NCBI GenBank assembly: GCA_002404675.1
Contig: DHKE01000058.1
Span: 30,554-80,978, forward strand
DNA: 50,425 bases
Direction: 5' to 3'
Source: Porphyromonadaceae bacterium UBA4702
GTDB taxonomy: Bacteria > Bacteroidota > Bacteroidia > Bacteroidales > Muribaculaceae
The notes beneath the pieces are model-generated. The model saw only the letters and a list, made by a program, of their open reading frames with translations, searched no databases and had not been told where the DNA came from. The position numbers were made by a program, and so were the translations under genes. The first letter of the stretch is position 1. Every line of letters starts with the position of its first letter. Of the stretch, positions 1-9,633 are shown in pieces.

Positions 1-1763
1 CCGAAGCCCACGTCGCCGCATACGAGGCGGTCCATGGGGCGCGGCGATTCCATGTCGGCCTTGACAGCCTCGACAGCCTTGACCTGATCGGGCGTATCCT
101 CATACTGGAAGCCGGCCTCCAGCTCATGCTGCATGTATGTGTCGGGCGAGAAGCTGAAGCCCTTCTCCTCGCGGCGTGCAGCATAGAGCTTTATCAGGTC
201 GCGGGCGATGTCCTTTACGCGCGTCTTGGTGCGTTCCTTTATCTTGTTCCACGCGCCTCCTCCCAGCTTGCTGACACGCGGCGGCACGCCCTCCTTGCCA
301 CGGTATTTCGACAGCTTGTGCAGCGAGTGTATGCTCACATAGACAGTGTCGTCGTTCTGGTACACGAGCTTGATCATCTCTTGGGTGACATCTCCCATGG
401 GCATACGCACCAGCCCGGCAAACCGCCCGATGCCGTGGTCGATATGGACTATGTAGTCGCCGGTCTCGATGCGGCTCAGTTCCTTGAGGCTCATGGCCAG
501 CTTGCCGCTGCGGGCGCGGTCAGAGCGCAGCTGGTAGCGGTGGAAACGGTCGAATATCTGGTGGTCGGTGAACAGGCACACGCGGTTGAGCGTGTCTACA
601 AACCCCTGGTGCAGCGTCGATTCCACCGGCGTGAAGGGGATGTTGTCGCCGCGCTCGGCGAATATGGTGCGCAGACGCTCGTTCTGGTGCGGATTGTCGC
701 TGAGTATGAAGAGCGAATACCCCTCGGCGAGCAGCCTGGAGAATGACTCGGAGATAAGCTCGAAATTCTTGTGGTACAGCACCTGCGGCGTGCAGTCGAT
801 AGTCACCGTTGCCGAGGGGCGGAAATCCGGGGTGTCGGAAGCCGCGCCGTACTGCACGATGCGGAATGACTTCAGCCGCGAGATGAACGCCTCTGCATCG
901 ACGAGATGCCGCGTTGCGTCCGCCTCCCCCTCGCCGCTTTCGATGACAGCCTGCGAGAGCTGCGTGGCGCACACTTCGCGGATGGAGGAAAGCGTCCACG
1001 CCACTGACTGGCAGTAGACCACGGTGGCATCGGCGAGGGTGTCGAGCAGCGAAACGCCCTCTGCCTGTTCCTGCGTGTTGGCGGGGACTACGGTAGCAGC
1101 GTTGCAGCGTTGCTCCGACAGCTGTGTCTCGACATTGAAGGTGCGTATGGAGTCTATTTCGTCATCGAAAAAATCGATGCGGTACGGCAGCTCATTGGCG
1201 TATGAGAACACGTCGAGTATCGAGCCTCGCGAGGCGAACTGCCCGGGTTCGTAGACATAGTCTACGGAAACGAAGCCGAGCTCGCGGAGCCGGTCGATGC
1301 AGTCCTGGCGCATGCACTTGTCGCCGGTGGCAAAAGAGAGGCAGTTGCGCTCCATAGCCTCCGGCTCGGGGACTTTCTCTGCCGCTGCTTCGGGATAGGT
1401 GACTATCCAGCGCACCGCGCCCCGGCGCAATGCCTCGAGCGTCTCGGCGCGGAGTATCTGCGAGGGCGGGTCTGGCTGTCCGTACTTTATGTGGCGGCGG
1501 TAGCCCGAAGGGAACAGAGCCACGCTCCCCTCGCCGGCTATTGCGGCGATGTCGGTGTACATATATGCGGCAGCATCCGCGTCGTTGGCGATGACGAGAG
1601 CCGGGGCGTGCCTTTTCTTCAGCGAGGCTATGACAGCCGCCGGCGCGCTGCCGGCAAGTCCGGCAATGGCGAGGCTGCGGCACGAGCGGTCGGAGATTGC
1701 CGTGTCGATGGCTGCGATGCGTGCCGGTGTCATGAACCGGCTGATGGCTTGGCCCAGTTGCAT
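1..1763 (-). CDS. mfd: Transcription-repair coupling factor Mfd, N-terminal half (cut by window edge)
   Basis: Mfd displaces RNA polymerase stalled at DNA lesions and recruits UvrA. About 587 residues are visible from the ATG at 1763; the family is usually 1100-1200. The N-terminal part matches the UvrB-homology module (YVYEPGQFASRGSILDVFSY, residues about 165-185). The CarD-like RNA-polymerase-interacting domain follows (GDYIVHIDHGIGRFAGL), then the entry to the translocase module. The window ends just inside the helicase Walker A region, at DRLVCGDVGFG. The start lies 9 bases after the S41 peptidase stop, so it is probably the distal gene of the same transcript. I see no frameshift. Identification is firm; only the helicase half is missing. 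Confidence 0.95.
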   Translation of the reverse strand, partial: MQLGQAISRFMTPARIAAIDTAISDRSCRSLAIAGLAGSAPAAVIASLKKRHAPALVIANDADAAAYMYTDIAAIAGEGSVALFPSGYRRHIKYGQPDPPSQILRAETLEALRRGAVRWIVTYPEAAAEKVPEPEAMERNCLSFATGDKCMRQDCIDRLRELGFVSVDYVYEPGQFASRGSILDVFSYANELPYRIDFFDDEIDSIRTFNVETQLSEQRCNAATVVPANTQEQAEGVSLLDTLADATVVYCQSVAWTLSSIREVCATQLSQAVIESGEGEADATRHLVDAEAFISRLKSFRIVQYGAASDTPDFRPSATVTIDCTPQVLYHKNFELISESFSRLLAEGYSLFILSDNPHQNERLRTIFAERGDNIPFTPVESTLHQGFVDTLNRVCLFTDHQIFDRFHRYQLRSDRARSGKLAMSLKELSRIETGDYIVHIDHGIGRFAGLVRMPMGDVTQEMIKLVYQNDDTVYVSIHSLHKLSKYRGKEGVPPRVSKLGGGAWNKIKERTKTRVKDIARDLIKLYAARREEKGFSFSPDTYMQHELEAGFQYEDTPDQVKAVEAVKADMESPRPMDRLVCGDVGF

Positions 1764-1772
1764 AGCGTCTGT

Positions 1773-3437
1773 TTATTTCTTTGCCGAGAGCAGCTCCTTG
1801 TAACGTGCCGGGTCGTTGAGTATCTCAATGGCGGTCTTGACCCCTTCGTCCGTCTTGAGGAGCTGTATGTGCAGTCCGCGAGTGTAGTAGTAGCGTTCCA
1901 CTATCTCCATGGCAAGATATTCCGATATTTCCTCGCGTTTCAGGTCCAGGTCGCTCTGCAGGTCATGCGTCAGAGCCTTGGCAAGCTCGTCAAACTGGCG
2001 GCTGATGTCGTCGTTCATATATCCCTCGACCTCGGCTGTCTTGCGCAGGTTTTTTATGCCCTCCTCGCACACCTTGTCATACTTGAACCTTTCGGGGTCG
2101 ATGAATTGCTTGAAGTCCTCGTATATCTCGTCGGTTATCACAAACTCCTCGGGTGCGCAGATTGTGTCGTGAGTGTTGGCGTAGCGATTGGCGTAATCGA
2201 ATATCCAGTTGTCGCGCACCAGGTTGTATATCAGACGGTTTCCCTCGCCCCAGTCGATTTCGACATCGGGCTTGAGGCCGCCGCCGTCACGCACTTCGCG
2301 TCCGGCGCGTGTGTGGAACACGTTGGTCAGCGAGTCTGGCGTGCGTGTGGCATATCCGTTTGCGTCGCGGTGCGAATAGTCGAGAGCCTGAATGAGGCGC
2401 CCCGATGGGATGTAGTATTTCGCGGTCGTATACTTGAGCAGTTCGTTGTAAGGGAGCGGCCGTGTGGTCTGCACAAGCCCTTTCCCGAAACTGCGGCTGC
2501 CGGCGAGCACTCCGCGGTCGAGGTCCTGGATTGCGCCGGCTGTCACTTCAGAGGCTGAAGCCGAGCCGTCGTCTATCAGCACCACGAGAGGCACATTCTC
2601 CAGCAGCGGACGGTGTGTGGTCTTGAATATTCGCTCCTCCTTCTTGCCGCGAGTGCGCAGCACCTCCGTACCCTTGGGGAGGAAATAGCCGAGTATGTCA
2701 ATGGCGGCCTCCAGCAGCCCGCCGCCGTTGCCGCGCAGGTCAAGCACTATGCCGCGCAGGGGCGCGGTGCGTGTCAGCTCCTCTATGGCTGCCTTCACCT
2801 CGTCGGCCGACTTCTCGATATACTGTGTGAGGGTGATATAGCCGATGCCGTCTGCCACCATGCTGTAGTACGGCACGGAGGGGCTTTTGACCAGTGCGCG
2901 GTCAAACGTGAACGAGAGTATGCTGTCCGTCACGTACGGGCGTTTCACCTGCAGCGTCACCGATGTGCCGGGAGTGCCGCGCATCATCGACACTACCTGG
3001 TCTGAAGTCATCCCCCGGGTGGAAGTGGTGTCTACGCGCAGTATCTCGTCGCCGGCACGCAGCCCGGCACGAGCCGCCGGAGAGCCCTCAAACGGCCCGG
3101 ATATGTATGTCGCGCCGTCGCGGTAGAGTATGCTCGACCCGATGCCGCCGAACTCGCCGGTGGCCATGGTCTCGAAGTTCTTCCGCTCCTCCACGTTGTA
3201 GTATTCGGTGTAGGGGTCGATGGTGTACATCATCGTGTTGATGGCGGCATCGAATGTTTTGTCTATGTCGATAGAGTCCACATAGTTCTGCTGCAGCTCG
3301 TTGATGATAGCGGAAAAGGTGTTCATCTTGCGGGCCAGAGCAGCGTCTGCGCTCTTCTGCGCCGAAACTATGGCGGTGGGGACTATGAGGGCGGCTATCG
3401 CGGCAAATGCGGCATAGCGCAGTCTTGGTGTCAGCAT
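1773..3437 (-). CDS. S41 family C-terminal processing peptidase (CtpA/Prc-like)
   Basis: Periplasmic serine protease of 554 residues. A signal peptide covers residues 1-26 (hydrophobic AAFAAIAALIVPTAIVSA). A PDZ domain spans about 95-168 (AGLRAGDEIL), followed by the S41 core with the LDLRGNGGG motif at 232-240. By comparison with E. coli Prc, the catalytic Ser-Lys pair is S294 in GSASASE and K319 in RSFGKGLVQ. About 150 residues of helical C-terminal extension follow the core. It sits 36 bases downstream of nadB and just upstream of mfd on the same strand. The natural substrate cannot be told from sequence. Confidence 0.93.
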   Translation of the reverse strand: MLTPRLRYAAFAAIAALIVPTAIVSAQKSADAALARKMNTFSAIINELQQNYVDSIDIDKTFDAAINTMMYTIDPYTEYYNVEERKNFETMATGEFGGIGSSILYRDGATYISGPFEGSPAARAGLRAGDEILRVDTTSTRGMTSDQVVSMMRGTPGTSVTLQVKRPYVTDSILSFTFDRALVKSPSVPYYSMVADGIGYITLTQYIEKSADEVKAAIEELTRTAPLRGIVLDLRGNGGGLLEAAIDILGYFLPKGTEVLRTRGKKEERIFKTTHRPLLENVPLVVLIDDGSASASEVTAGAIQDLDRGVLAGSRSFGKGLVQTTRPLPYNELLKYTTAKYYIPSGRLIQALDYSHRDANGYATRTPDSLTNVFHTRAGREVRDGGGLKPDVEIDWGEGNRLIYNLVRDNWIFDYANRYANTHDTICAPEEFVITDEIYEDFKQFIDPERFKYDKVCEEGIKNLRKTAEVEGYMNDDISRQFDELAKALTHDLQSDLDLKREEISEYLAMEIVERYYYTRGLHIQLLKTDEGVKTAIEILNDPARYKELLSAKK

Positions 3438-3473
3438 GTTTTGTCGTTAAAATGTGTCTGTTCGGTTTGTTTC

Positions 3474-5042
3474 TCACTTGTGGGGATAGTCCACGGTGTA
3501 GTGCAGTCCGCGGCTCTCCTTGCGCTCCATGGCCTGGCGCATGATGAGGTATGCCACGTTGATGATGTTGCGCAGCTCGCACAGCTCGCGTGAGGGCTTG
3601 CTCACCTTGAAGAGGCGTTCCGTCTCCTCGTAGAGGATGTCGAGGCGGCTCCATGCGCGTTTGAGGCGCAGGTCGCTGCGCACTATGCCCACATAGTAGC
3701 CCATTATCTGGTTGACCTCCTTGACGCTCTGGGTGATGAGCACCATCTCCTCGGGGTGCGCCGTCCCCTCGTCGTTCCATTCGGGGATGTCGTTGCGCAG
3801 GTCGTATGCGGCGATGTTGGCAGAGGCGTGCTTGGCAGCAGCGTCGGCGTATACGACAGCCTCGATGAGCGAGTTGGACGCCAGGCGGTTGCCGCCGTGC
3901 AGCCCGGTGCGGCTGCACTCGCCCAGGGCGTACAGCCGCTTGATGGACGACTCGCCGTTGAGGTCAACGGCAATGCCGCCGCAGAGGTAGTGCGCCGTCG
4001 GGGCGACGGGTATCATGTCGCGGGTGATGTCGATGCCCAGCGATAGGCACTTCTCGTAGATGGTGGGGAAATGGCGGCGTGTCTCGTCGGGGTCTTTGGC
4101 GGTCACGTCGAGGTATACATGGTCCGTGCCGTGGAGCTTCATCTCCGAGTCGATGGCACGCGCCACGATGTCACGCGGCGCGAGCGACAGGCGCGGGTCG
4201 TATTTCTGCATGAACTCGTTGCCGTCCAGGTCGCGCAGCACTGCGCCGTAGCCTCGCATAGCCTCCGTGATCAGGAACGAGGGGCGGTCGCCCGGGTGGT
4301 ACAGTGCCGTGGGGTGGAACTGTATGAACTCCATGTCGCGGACAGTGCCTTTGGCGCGGTAAACCATTGCTATGCCGTCGCCGGTGGCGATGAGCGGGTT
4401 GGTAGTGGTGGTGTAGACAGCGCCCACGCCGCCGGTTGCCATGACCGTGATGCGTGCCAGGAACGTCTCGACCGCGCCTGTCTGCTCGTCAAGCACGTAT
4501 GCGCCGTAGCAGCAGATGTCGGGGGTGCGTCGCGTCACGGTGCGCCCCAGGTGGTGCTGCGTGATGATTTCCACGGCGAAATGGTGCTCGTAGATGTCTA
4601 TGTTGGGAGTTTCCTTGACGCGCTTCACGAGCGACATCTGTATCTCCGCGCCCGTGTTGTCGGCATGGTGGAGTATCCGGAACTCAGAGTGGCCGCCCTC
4701 GCGGTGAAGGTCAAATGTGCCGTCTTCCTTCTTGTCGAAGTCCACGCCCCAGGCTATGAGCTGGCGTATCTGCTCCGGGGCTTCGGTGACCACCTTGCGC
4801 ACCGCCGCCGGGTCGGAGAGCCAGTCGCCGGCGACCATGGTGTCATGGATGTGCTTGTCGAAGTCGTCGAGCTCGAGGTTAGTGACGCTTGCCACGCCTC
4901 CCTGCGCGAAATACGTGTTGGCCTCGTCGAGCGTGGTCTTGCATATCAGGGCGACCTTGGCTCCCGTGGCTGCCACTTTCAGGGCAAAGCTCATGCCGGC
5001 GATGCCTGAACCTATCACTATGTAGTCGTAACTGTGTGTCAT
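3474..5042 (-). CDS. nadB: L-aspartate oxidase
   Basis: FAD enzyme oxidising L-aspartate to iminoaspartate, the first step of de novo NAD synthesis. It has 522 residues, the normal length. The FAD-binding GSGIAGMSFA lies at 11-20. The family signatures REGGHSEFRILHHADNTG (substrate/FAD region) and GLHGGNRLASNSLIEA (near residue 380) are intact. The related succinate dehydrogenase flavoprotein is less likely because no SdhB or SdhC gene is adjacent and the chain ends with the NadB-type helical domain. Partners nadA and nadC are not in this window. It lies in a minus-strand run, 52 bases after the DUF4294 gene. Confidence 0.95.
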   Translation of the reverse strand: MTHSYDYIVIGSGIAGMSFALKVAATGAKVALICKTTLDEANTYFAQGGVASVTNLELDDFDKHIHDTMVAGDWLSDPAAVRKVVTEAPEQIRQLIAWGVDFDKKEDGTFDLHREGGHSEFRILHHADNTGAEIQMSLVKRVKETPNIDIYEHHFAVEIITQHHLGRTVTRRTPDICCYGAYVLDEQTGAVETFLARITVMATGGVGAVYTTTTNPLIATGDGIAMVYRAKGTVRDMEFIQFHPTALYHPGDRPSFLITEAMRGYGAVLRDLDGNEFMQKYDPRLSLAPRDIVARAIDSEMKLHGTDHVYLDVTAKDPDETRRHFPTIYEKCLSLGIDITRDMIPVAPTAHYLCGGIAVDLNGESSIKRLYALGECSRTGLHGGNRLASNSLIEAVVYADAAAKHASANIAAYDLRNDIPEWNDEGTAHPEEMVLITQSVKEVNQIMGYYVGIVRSDLRLKRAWSRLDILYEETERLFKVSKPSRELCELRNIINVAYLIMRQAMERKESRGLHYTVDYPHK

Positions 5043-5094
5043 TGTGAATGAGTGTGTTGTCTGTCTTGGGTTTCGTGTTCGGGTTGTGGACGGG

Positions 5095-5739
5095 CTACAG
5101 CGCTCCCTGCTCTATGAGTATCGCCACACGCTCGATTATGGCATCCTCGTGGTTGCTTTGAGGACGGAAATCCACCTTCATGTTCATGCCGAAGAACCGG
5201 CCGAAGGTCTGCCAGAAGCCGGCGCGGAACGAGCCGAGGAAGGCCTTGACGATGTTGTATGACGACTGGTTGGTCTCACGGTTGATGAGCTTGAGCATCA
5301 TCTTGCCCTGCCCTTTGGTCATCTTCTTGATGACCGGTTTGTATTTCTCGAATATGTCATGCTCGAGGCGTTTCAGGTGCGCCTCGCGCTGCTTCTTGTC
5401 GGGAATGGTCTGTATGTACTCGTATGTTTCGCACAGCGTGCGGTACGCCAGCTTGGCATAAGGCAGCGTCTTGCGCACGTCGCGCACTGTCCGCCAGTAG
5501 AACTCCTCCTCCTTCTTGTTTTTGAACACCATTGGCGGGAACACGTACACGTTGCGTATGTACGTCATCACCACATTGTCGCCGTATTCGTCCACAAACC
5601 GCTTGTAGCCTGTGTACACCTGCACCTTGATGCGCATATCGGGCAGCTCGTTTCCGTCGGTGGCAGCGGCAGCGTGGTTGTCGGTGGCGAAAACAAGTGC
5701 GAGCAGGAAGCTGAAAAGTATGGCGGTACACCTTTCCAT
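5095..5739 (-). CDS. DUF4294 family exported protein
   Basis: Bacteroidota-specific protein of 214 residues with an N-terminal signal peptide (hydrophobic stretch about 5-18, AAAA before the likely cleavage site). The recognisable family core includes YWRTVRDVRKTLPYAKLA near 85-102 and the segment MTKGQGKMMLKLINRETNQS with SFRAGFWQTFGRFFG toward the end. I recognise this as DUF4294 from the conserved T-KGQG and SFRAGFWQ pattern; no biochemical role is known to me. The gene follows the WbqC-like gene with 1 base between them and precedes nadB, so it is probably co-transcribed with both. Confidence 0.82.
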   Translation of the reverse strand: MERCTAILFSFLLALVFATDNHAAAATDGNELPDMRIKVQVYTGYKRFVDEYGDNVVMTYIRNVYVFPPMVFKNKKEEEFYWRTVRDVRKTLPYAKLAYRTLCETYEYIQTIPDKKQREAHLKRLEHDIFEKYKPVIKKMTKGQGKMMLKLINRETNQSSYNIVKAFLGSFRAGFWQTFGRFFGMNMKVDFRPQSNHEDAIIERVAILIEQGAL

Positions 5740-5740
5740 A

Positions 5741-6286
5741 TCAAGAGAGTAACGGACGCGCTATCAGGAATATTGCGTCAGGGCCGTAACGGAACAGGTA
5801 GTGCAGCACGGAGAGGCGCATGGCATCTCCCGAAGCCTCGGCATCGTACTGCGCGGCATAGCCGGCCAGACGGCTGCGGGTAGCGGCATCGGCGGAGGCT
5901 ATCTGCCGGGCGAGCGCGTCGAGATGCAGGTGGCGGCGCACTGCCGCGTCGATGCCGGCGGCGATGTCTGCCAGCCGTGTGAGCGAACGGTCGCCCACCG
6001 TGGCGAGTATTTCGGGCGCGAAGTGGGGGTAGTAGGGCGTGCGCCCGTATGCGGCATTGATTGCGCCGAGGTGGACATGCCGCCAGTTGCGCGAGTCGTC
6101 CACTTCCAGCGTCTCCGGGCCGGCGTGGCGCAGTGCGCCCGCGCCGCCGCGCACCGGCACGGAGAGCATGCCCCCGCCGGCGGCTGCGTCGATGTATGCG
6201 CGGTTCCAGCGGCCGCGCTCCGGCACAGCCTCACGGCCGGTGATGCCGGCGGCATACCACCCGATAGACGCCATGTACGGTATCAT
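5741..6286 (-). CDS. WbqC-like family protein
   Basis: 181 residues read from the ATG at 6286, which overlaps the lepB stop in an ATGA arrangement and therefore decides the start. The opening YMASIGWYAAGITG, the NRAYIDAAAGGGMLSVPVRGG segment and SRNWRHVHLGAINAAYGRTP match the order of blocks in WbqC-family proteins, often found in surface-polysaccharide loci. In Bacteroidota a copy commonly follows lepB. The enzymatic role of the family is poorly defined, so I assign no reaction. Its length is slightly short for the family but no block is missing. Confidence 0.78.
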   Translation of the reverse strand: MIPYMASIGWYAAGITGREAVPERGRWNRAYIDAAAGGGMLSVPVRGGAGALRHAGPETLEVDDSRNWRHVHLGAINAAYGRTPYYPHFAPEILATVGDRSLTRLADIAAGIDAAVRRHLHLDALARQIASADAATRSRLAGYAAQYDAEASGDAMRLSVLHYLFRYGPDAIFLIARPLLS

Positions 6287-7734
6287 TTCACTTGTGCCTT
6301 GCCGGGGTTCGGGTCGCGCAGTATGCGGCCGAAACGTATCTTGCCGTCCAGCCAGCCGCGCTCCTCGTCGAGGCTGATGGCTATTATGGCCGGCGAACCG
6401 ATGATGTGGTCTTCCGGGACGAAGCCCCAGTATCGCGAGTCGAGCGAGCGGTCGCGGTTGTCGCCCATCATCCAGTAGTAGTCCATGCGGAACGTGTAGT
6501 ATTCCGTCTGCTCGCCGTTGATGTATATCTTGCCGTCGCGCACCTGCAGGTCGTTGCCCTCGTAGGTATGTATCGCACGCTCGTACATCGGCAGGTTGCT
6601 GGGCGTCAGGTGCAGCGTCACGCCGCGCTTGGGTATCCAAATCTCGCCCATGTTGTCGCGGGTCCAGGGATAGCCGCTCCCGAGGGGGAACACGCCGCCC
6701 AGGTCAAACAGCCCCGAGGCCGCCTCACGCACGAGCGGCCCGCTGACTTCCGGCCACTTCTCCACCTCCTTCTTCATGTCGGCGGTGAGCGGCACGTCAT
6801 AGAATGTCTCGCCGTTCAGCGTTACCGGCTTGCGGTCGTCGGCACGCACGCCGAGCTCCTGCCACTTGCTGTCGGCTATCGGGGTGCGCACAGTGACGAT
6901 ATAGTTGAACTGCACGAGCGGCGCATTGTGTATCTCGCGGCCGTTGATGTACACCGTATCGTTGCTTATTTTCAGCCGCTCGCCAGGCAGGCCTATGGCC
7001 CGCTTGACATAATTCTCGCGGCGGTCAACCGGCCGCCATACCACTTCGCCGAACTGCTGTGGATTTTCGCGTATGTACCGGCGTGGGTCGGCGATGCCCT
7101 TGCTGCGCAGGCCATAAACTATCGAGTAATAGTCCGGGTTCTGTATCTTGAGAGCTACGGTGTCGCCTTGCGGATAGTTGAACACCACGATGTCGCCGCG
7201 CTCCACGGAGCGGAGGCCCGGAAGGCGGTGGTATGCCAGCTGCGGCCGTTCTATGTAGCTCTTGCCAAGCCCGAAGGGGAGCGTGTGCTGCGCCAGCGGG
7301 AAATGCAGGGGAGTCTGCGGCACCCGGGGCCCGTAGACGTATTTGTTCACCCACAGGTAGTCGCCCACGAGAAGCGACTTCTCAAGCGACGACGAGGGGA
7401 TGTTGTACTGCTGCCCTATAAACGAGAAGACGAAATACGCCAGCACCAGGGCATAGACGATAGCGTCAACCCAGCTCATTATGGAGCGCACAGGCCCTTT
7501 CTTCTTTTTCCACCAGGTCCAGGGTATGTAGGAGGTTATGTATATGTCAGCCAGCAGCAGCCACAGCGGCAGCAGCCAGGCGTTGCCCATCCATATCACC
7601 CACAGCAGGAATATCACCGACACGATGCCGAACCGTATCCAGCGCGTGGTCTTGACGCGCCGCAGCCGTCCCATCAGTGACTTGTCCTCGACGGCAGCTC
7701 CGGGGCGTGCCGCTTCCTTCATTATTTCTGTCAT
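6283..7734 (-). CDS. lepB: Signal peptidase I (long Bacteroidota form)
   Basis: Inner-membrane serine protease that removes signal peptides from exported proteins. It has 483 residues, much longer than typical SPase I. N-terminal membrane segments lie at about 34-48, 52-68 and 88-106. The catalytic Ser is S116 in NIPSSSLEKSLLVGDYLWVN and the Lys is K244 in NYVKRAIGLPGERL. A long insert of over 100 residues separates box D from the box E motif YYWMMGDNRDRSLDSRYWGF, as is usual in this phylum. It overlaps dapB by 4 bases upstream and the WbqC-like gene by 4 bases downstream, implying translational coupling. Confidence 0.95.
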   Translation of the reverse strand: MTEIMKEAARPGAAVEDKSLMGRLRRVKTTRWIRFGIVSVIFLLWVIWMGNAWLLPLWLLLADIYITSYIPWTWWKKKKGPVRSIMSWVDAIVYALVLAYFVFSFIGQQYNIPSSSLEKSLLVGDYLWVNKYVYGPRVPQTPLHFPLAQHTLPFGLGKSYIERPQLAYHRLPGLRSVERGDIVVFNYPQGDTVALKIQNPDYYSIVYGLRSKGIADPRRYIRENPQQFGEVVWRPVDRRENYVKRAIGLPGERLKISNDTVYINGREIHNAPLVQFNYIVTVRTPIADSKWQELGVRADDRKPVTLNGETFYDVPLTADMKKEVEKWPEVSGPLVREAASGLFDLGGVFPLGSGYPWTRDNMGEIWIPKRGVTLHLTPSNLPMYERAIHTYEGNDLQVRDGKIYINGEQTEYYTFRMDYYWMMGDNRDRSLDSRYWGFVPEDHIIGSPAIIAISLDEERGWLDGKIRFGRILRDPNPGKAQVK

Positions 7735-8468
7735 TGTTCTGGTATTATCTCGTTAAACATGTCTGATATGGCGTACAGAGCCGCCGGGCGGCCGGCAAGC
7801 CATTCGGCGGAAAGCACCGCGCCGAGGGCGAACCCGCGCCGCGAGTGCGCCGTATGCGTCAGTTCGATGGTGTCCTCGGCGCTCCGCCACGAAACCGTGT
7901 GGATGCCCGGCACTTCGCCGTCACGGCGGTAGCGCACGTTCAGCACGTCCTCCGCCAGCGGTATCTCGCTTTCCTCCCAGCGCGTCAGGCGGTCGTCGGC
8001 TGCTATCATCTGCTCCGCTGTCGTTATCGCCGTCCCGGAAGGGTGGTCGAGCTTATGGATATGGTGCGTCTCCGTCACCTGCGGACGGTACTGCGCGAAA
8101 CGGCTCATCAGGCGCGTCGTGTAGCGGTTGACAGCCCAGAACAGGTTCACGCCCACCGAGAAATTGGTGGCATACATCGCCGCCTTGCCGTGCTGCGCCA
8201 CAAGGCTCTTCACCTCGTCCAGGCGGTCATGCCACCCCGTAGTGCCGCACACCACCGGTATCCCCGCCGCCAACGACGCGGCTATGTTGCCAACCGCCGC
8301 CGTGGGAATGCTGAACTCTATCGCCACATCAGCCGAGGCAAACTCGGTGGAGGCGAACTTCCCCTCCTCGCCCACGTCGATGGTGCATACTATATTGTGG
8401 CCGCGCTCACGTGCCACCTCCTCAATGATATGGCCCATCCGGCCGTATCCTATGATTGCTATATTCAT
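7731..8468 (-). CDS. dapB: 4-hydroxy-tetrahydrodipicolinate reductase
   Basis: NAD(P)H-dependent reductase of the diaminopimelate/lysine pathway, needed for peptidoglycan precursors. It has 245 residues, the normal size. A Rossmann motif GYGRMGHI lies at 7-14, and the active-site signature ETHHIHKLDHPSGTA near 135-149 carries the catalytic His and Lys. The ATGA overlap with lepB couples it to signal peptidase, an arrangement I know from other Bacteroidales. The upstream gene, manC-like, is 36 bases away on the same strand. Confidence 0.95.
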   Translation of the reverse strand: MNIAIIGYGRMGHIIEEVARERGHNIVCTIDVGEEGKFASTEFASADVAIEFSIPTAAVGNIAASLAAGIPVVCGTTGWHDRLDEVKSLVAQHGKAAMYATNFSVGVNLFWAVNRYTTRLMSRFAQYRPQVTETHHIHKLDHPSGTAITTAEQMIAADDRLTRWEESEIPLAEDVLNVRYRRDGEVPGIHTVSWRSAEDTIELTHTAHSRRGFALGAVLSAEWLAGRPAALYAISDMFNEIIPEQ

Positions 8469-8504
8469 TTTTTCTTCCGCTTTTGTGCCGGCACGCCGGC
8501 TGAG

Positions 8505-9581
8505 TTATACGAAATCCTCGCCGAAGCGCGTCTTAACCTCGTTGACCACCTGGCGTATTTGCTGCTCCTTCTCCATGGGGTACACCATCAGCACGTTCCC
8601 GCTCTGGGCCACAATGTAGCCGTCCAGCCCGGAGGCCACAATGATCTTGCCTGCGTCACAAGTGAACACGCTGTTGGTGCAGTCAGTCTCGAGCGCCTCG
8701 CAATTCTGCGTCACGTTGCCGCGCTGGTTGCGCGGCGAGATGTCATACAGCGCCTTCCACGTGCCCAGGTCAGTCCACCCGAAATCCACCGTCTTGACAT
8801 ACACGTTGGAAGCCTTCTCCATTATGGCGTAGTCTATCGAGATGTTGTTGGCGTTGGGGAACTGCGTGTCGATGAACTGCATCTCGCCCTCCGTGCCGTA
8901 AACGCCGGCGCCGTCCTCAAAGAGGGCGGCCATCTCCGGCGCGTGAGCGCGGAACGCCTCGAGTATCGACGACACTCGCCACAGGAACATGCCGGAATTC
9001 CAGTAGAACTCGCCGGAGCTGACAAACAGCTTCGCCATCTCGAGGTCTGGCTTTTCGGTAAACGACTTCACGCGGCGCACGGCAGGGAAGTCCTCGCAGA
9101 ACGCGCCAGTCTGGATGTAACCGTAGCCCGTGTGCGGGCACGTCGGCTTGACACCGAGCGTCAGCAGGTTGCCCGTAGCCTCCACATATTCCAGCCCCTC
9201 GCGTATGTCGTCGCGGAACTGCTCCTCGCGCATGATTAGGTGGTCAGAGGCCAGAACGACCATCGAAGCGTCCGGGTCGAGAGCCTTGATGTGGTTTGCA
9301 GCCCAGCAGATGCAGGGCGCAGTGTTGCGGCGAGCCGGCTCGCAGAGTATGTTGCCGCGAGGCAGGTCCGGCAGCTGCTCGGCTATCATGTCGGCATACT
9401 GGCGGTTGGTCACCAGCAGGATGCGGCTCATGTCCACCAGCGGCAGTATGCGGTCTACGGTCATCTGAAGCAGCGAGCGTCCCGTGCCGAAAAAGTCCAG
9501 GAACTGCTTCGGCTTCTCCTGACGGCTTACGGGCCAGAAACGCGACCCGATGCCGCCGCACATTATCACGCAATATCTCAT
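8505..9581 (-). CDS. manC: Mannose-1-phosphate guanylyltransferase
   Basis: Nucleotidyltransferase making GDP-mannose from GTP and mannose 1-phosphate for surface glycans. It has 358 residues, so it is the single-domain form lacking the C-terminal phosphomannose isomerase cupin of bifunctional ManC/AlgA. The N-terminus carries the nucleotide-binding signature CGGIGSRFWPVSRQEKPKQF with the pyrophosphorylase Lys, followed by GRSLLQMTVDR. VKSFTEKPDLEMA and YWNSGMFLWR near the middle are characteristic of mannose-1-P guanylyltransferases. No other GDP-sugar genes are adjacent, so it acts as a stand-alone supply gene in the housekeeping run. Confidence 0.93.
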   Translation of the reverse strand: MRYCVIMCGGIGSRFWPVSRQEKPKQFLDFFGTGRSLLQMTVDRILPLVDMSRILLVTNRQYADMIAEQLPDLPRGNILCEPARRNTAPCICWAANHIKALDPDASMVVLASDHLIMREEQFRDDIREGLEYVEATGNLLTLGVKPTCPHTGYGYIQTGAFCEDFPAVRRVKSFTEKPDLEMAKLFVSSGEFYWNSGMFLWRVSSILEAFRAHAPEMAALFEDGAGVYGTEGEMQFIDTQFPNANNISIDYAIMEKASNVYVKTVDFGWTDLGTWKALYDISPRNQRGNVTQNCEALETDCTNSVFTCDAGKIIVASGLDGYIVAQSGNVLMVYPMEKEQQIRQVVNEVKTRFGEDFV

Positions 9582-9633
9582 TTCTCAGTCTTTGTTTTGT
9601 CTTGTCTGTATTTCGTTTCAGCCTCTGCCGCGC

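Noticed and set aside
1491-2558. 355-residue plus-strand open frame
   Set aside because: It lies opposite the mfd start and the S41 peptidase, both of which have clear motifs; this is a codon-bias shadow.
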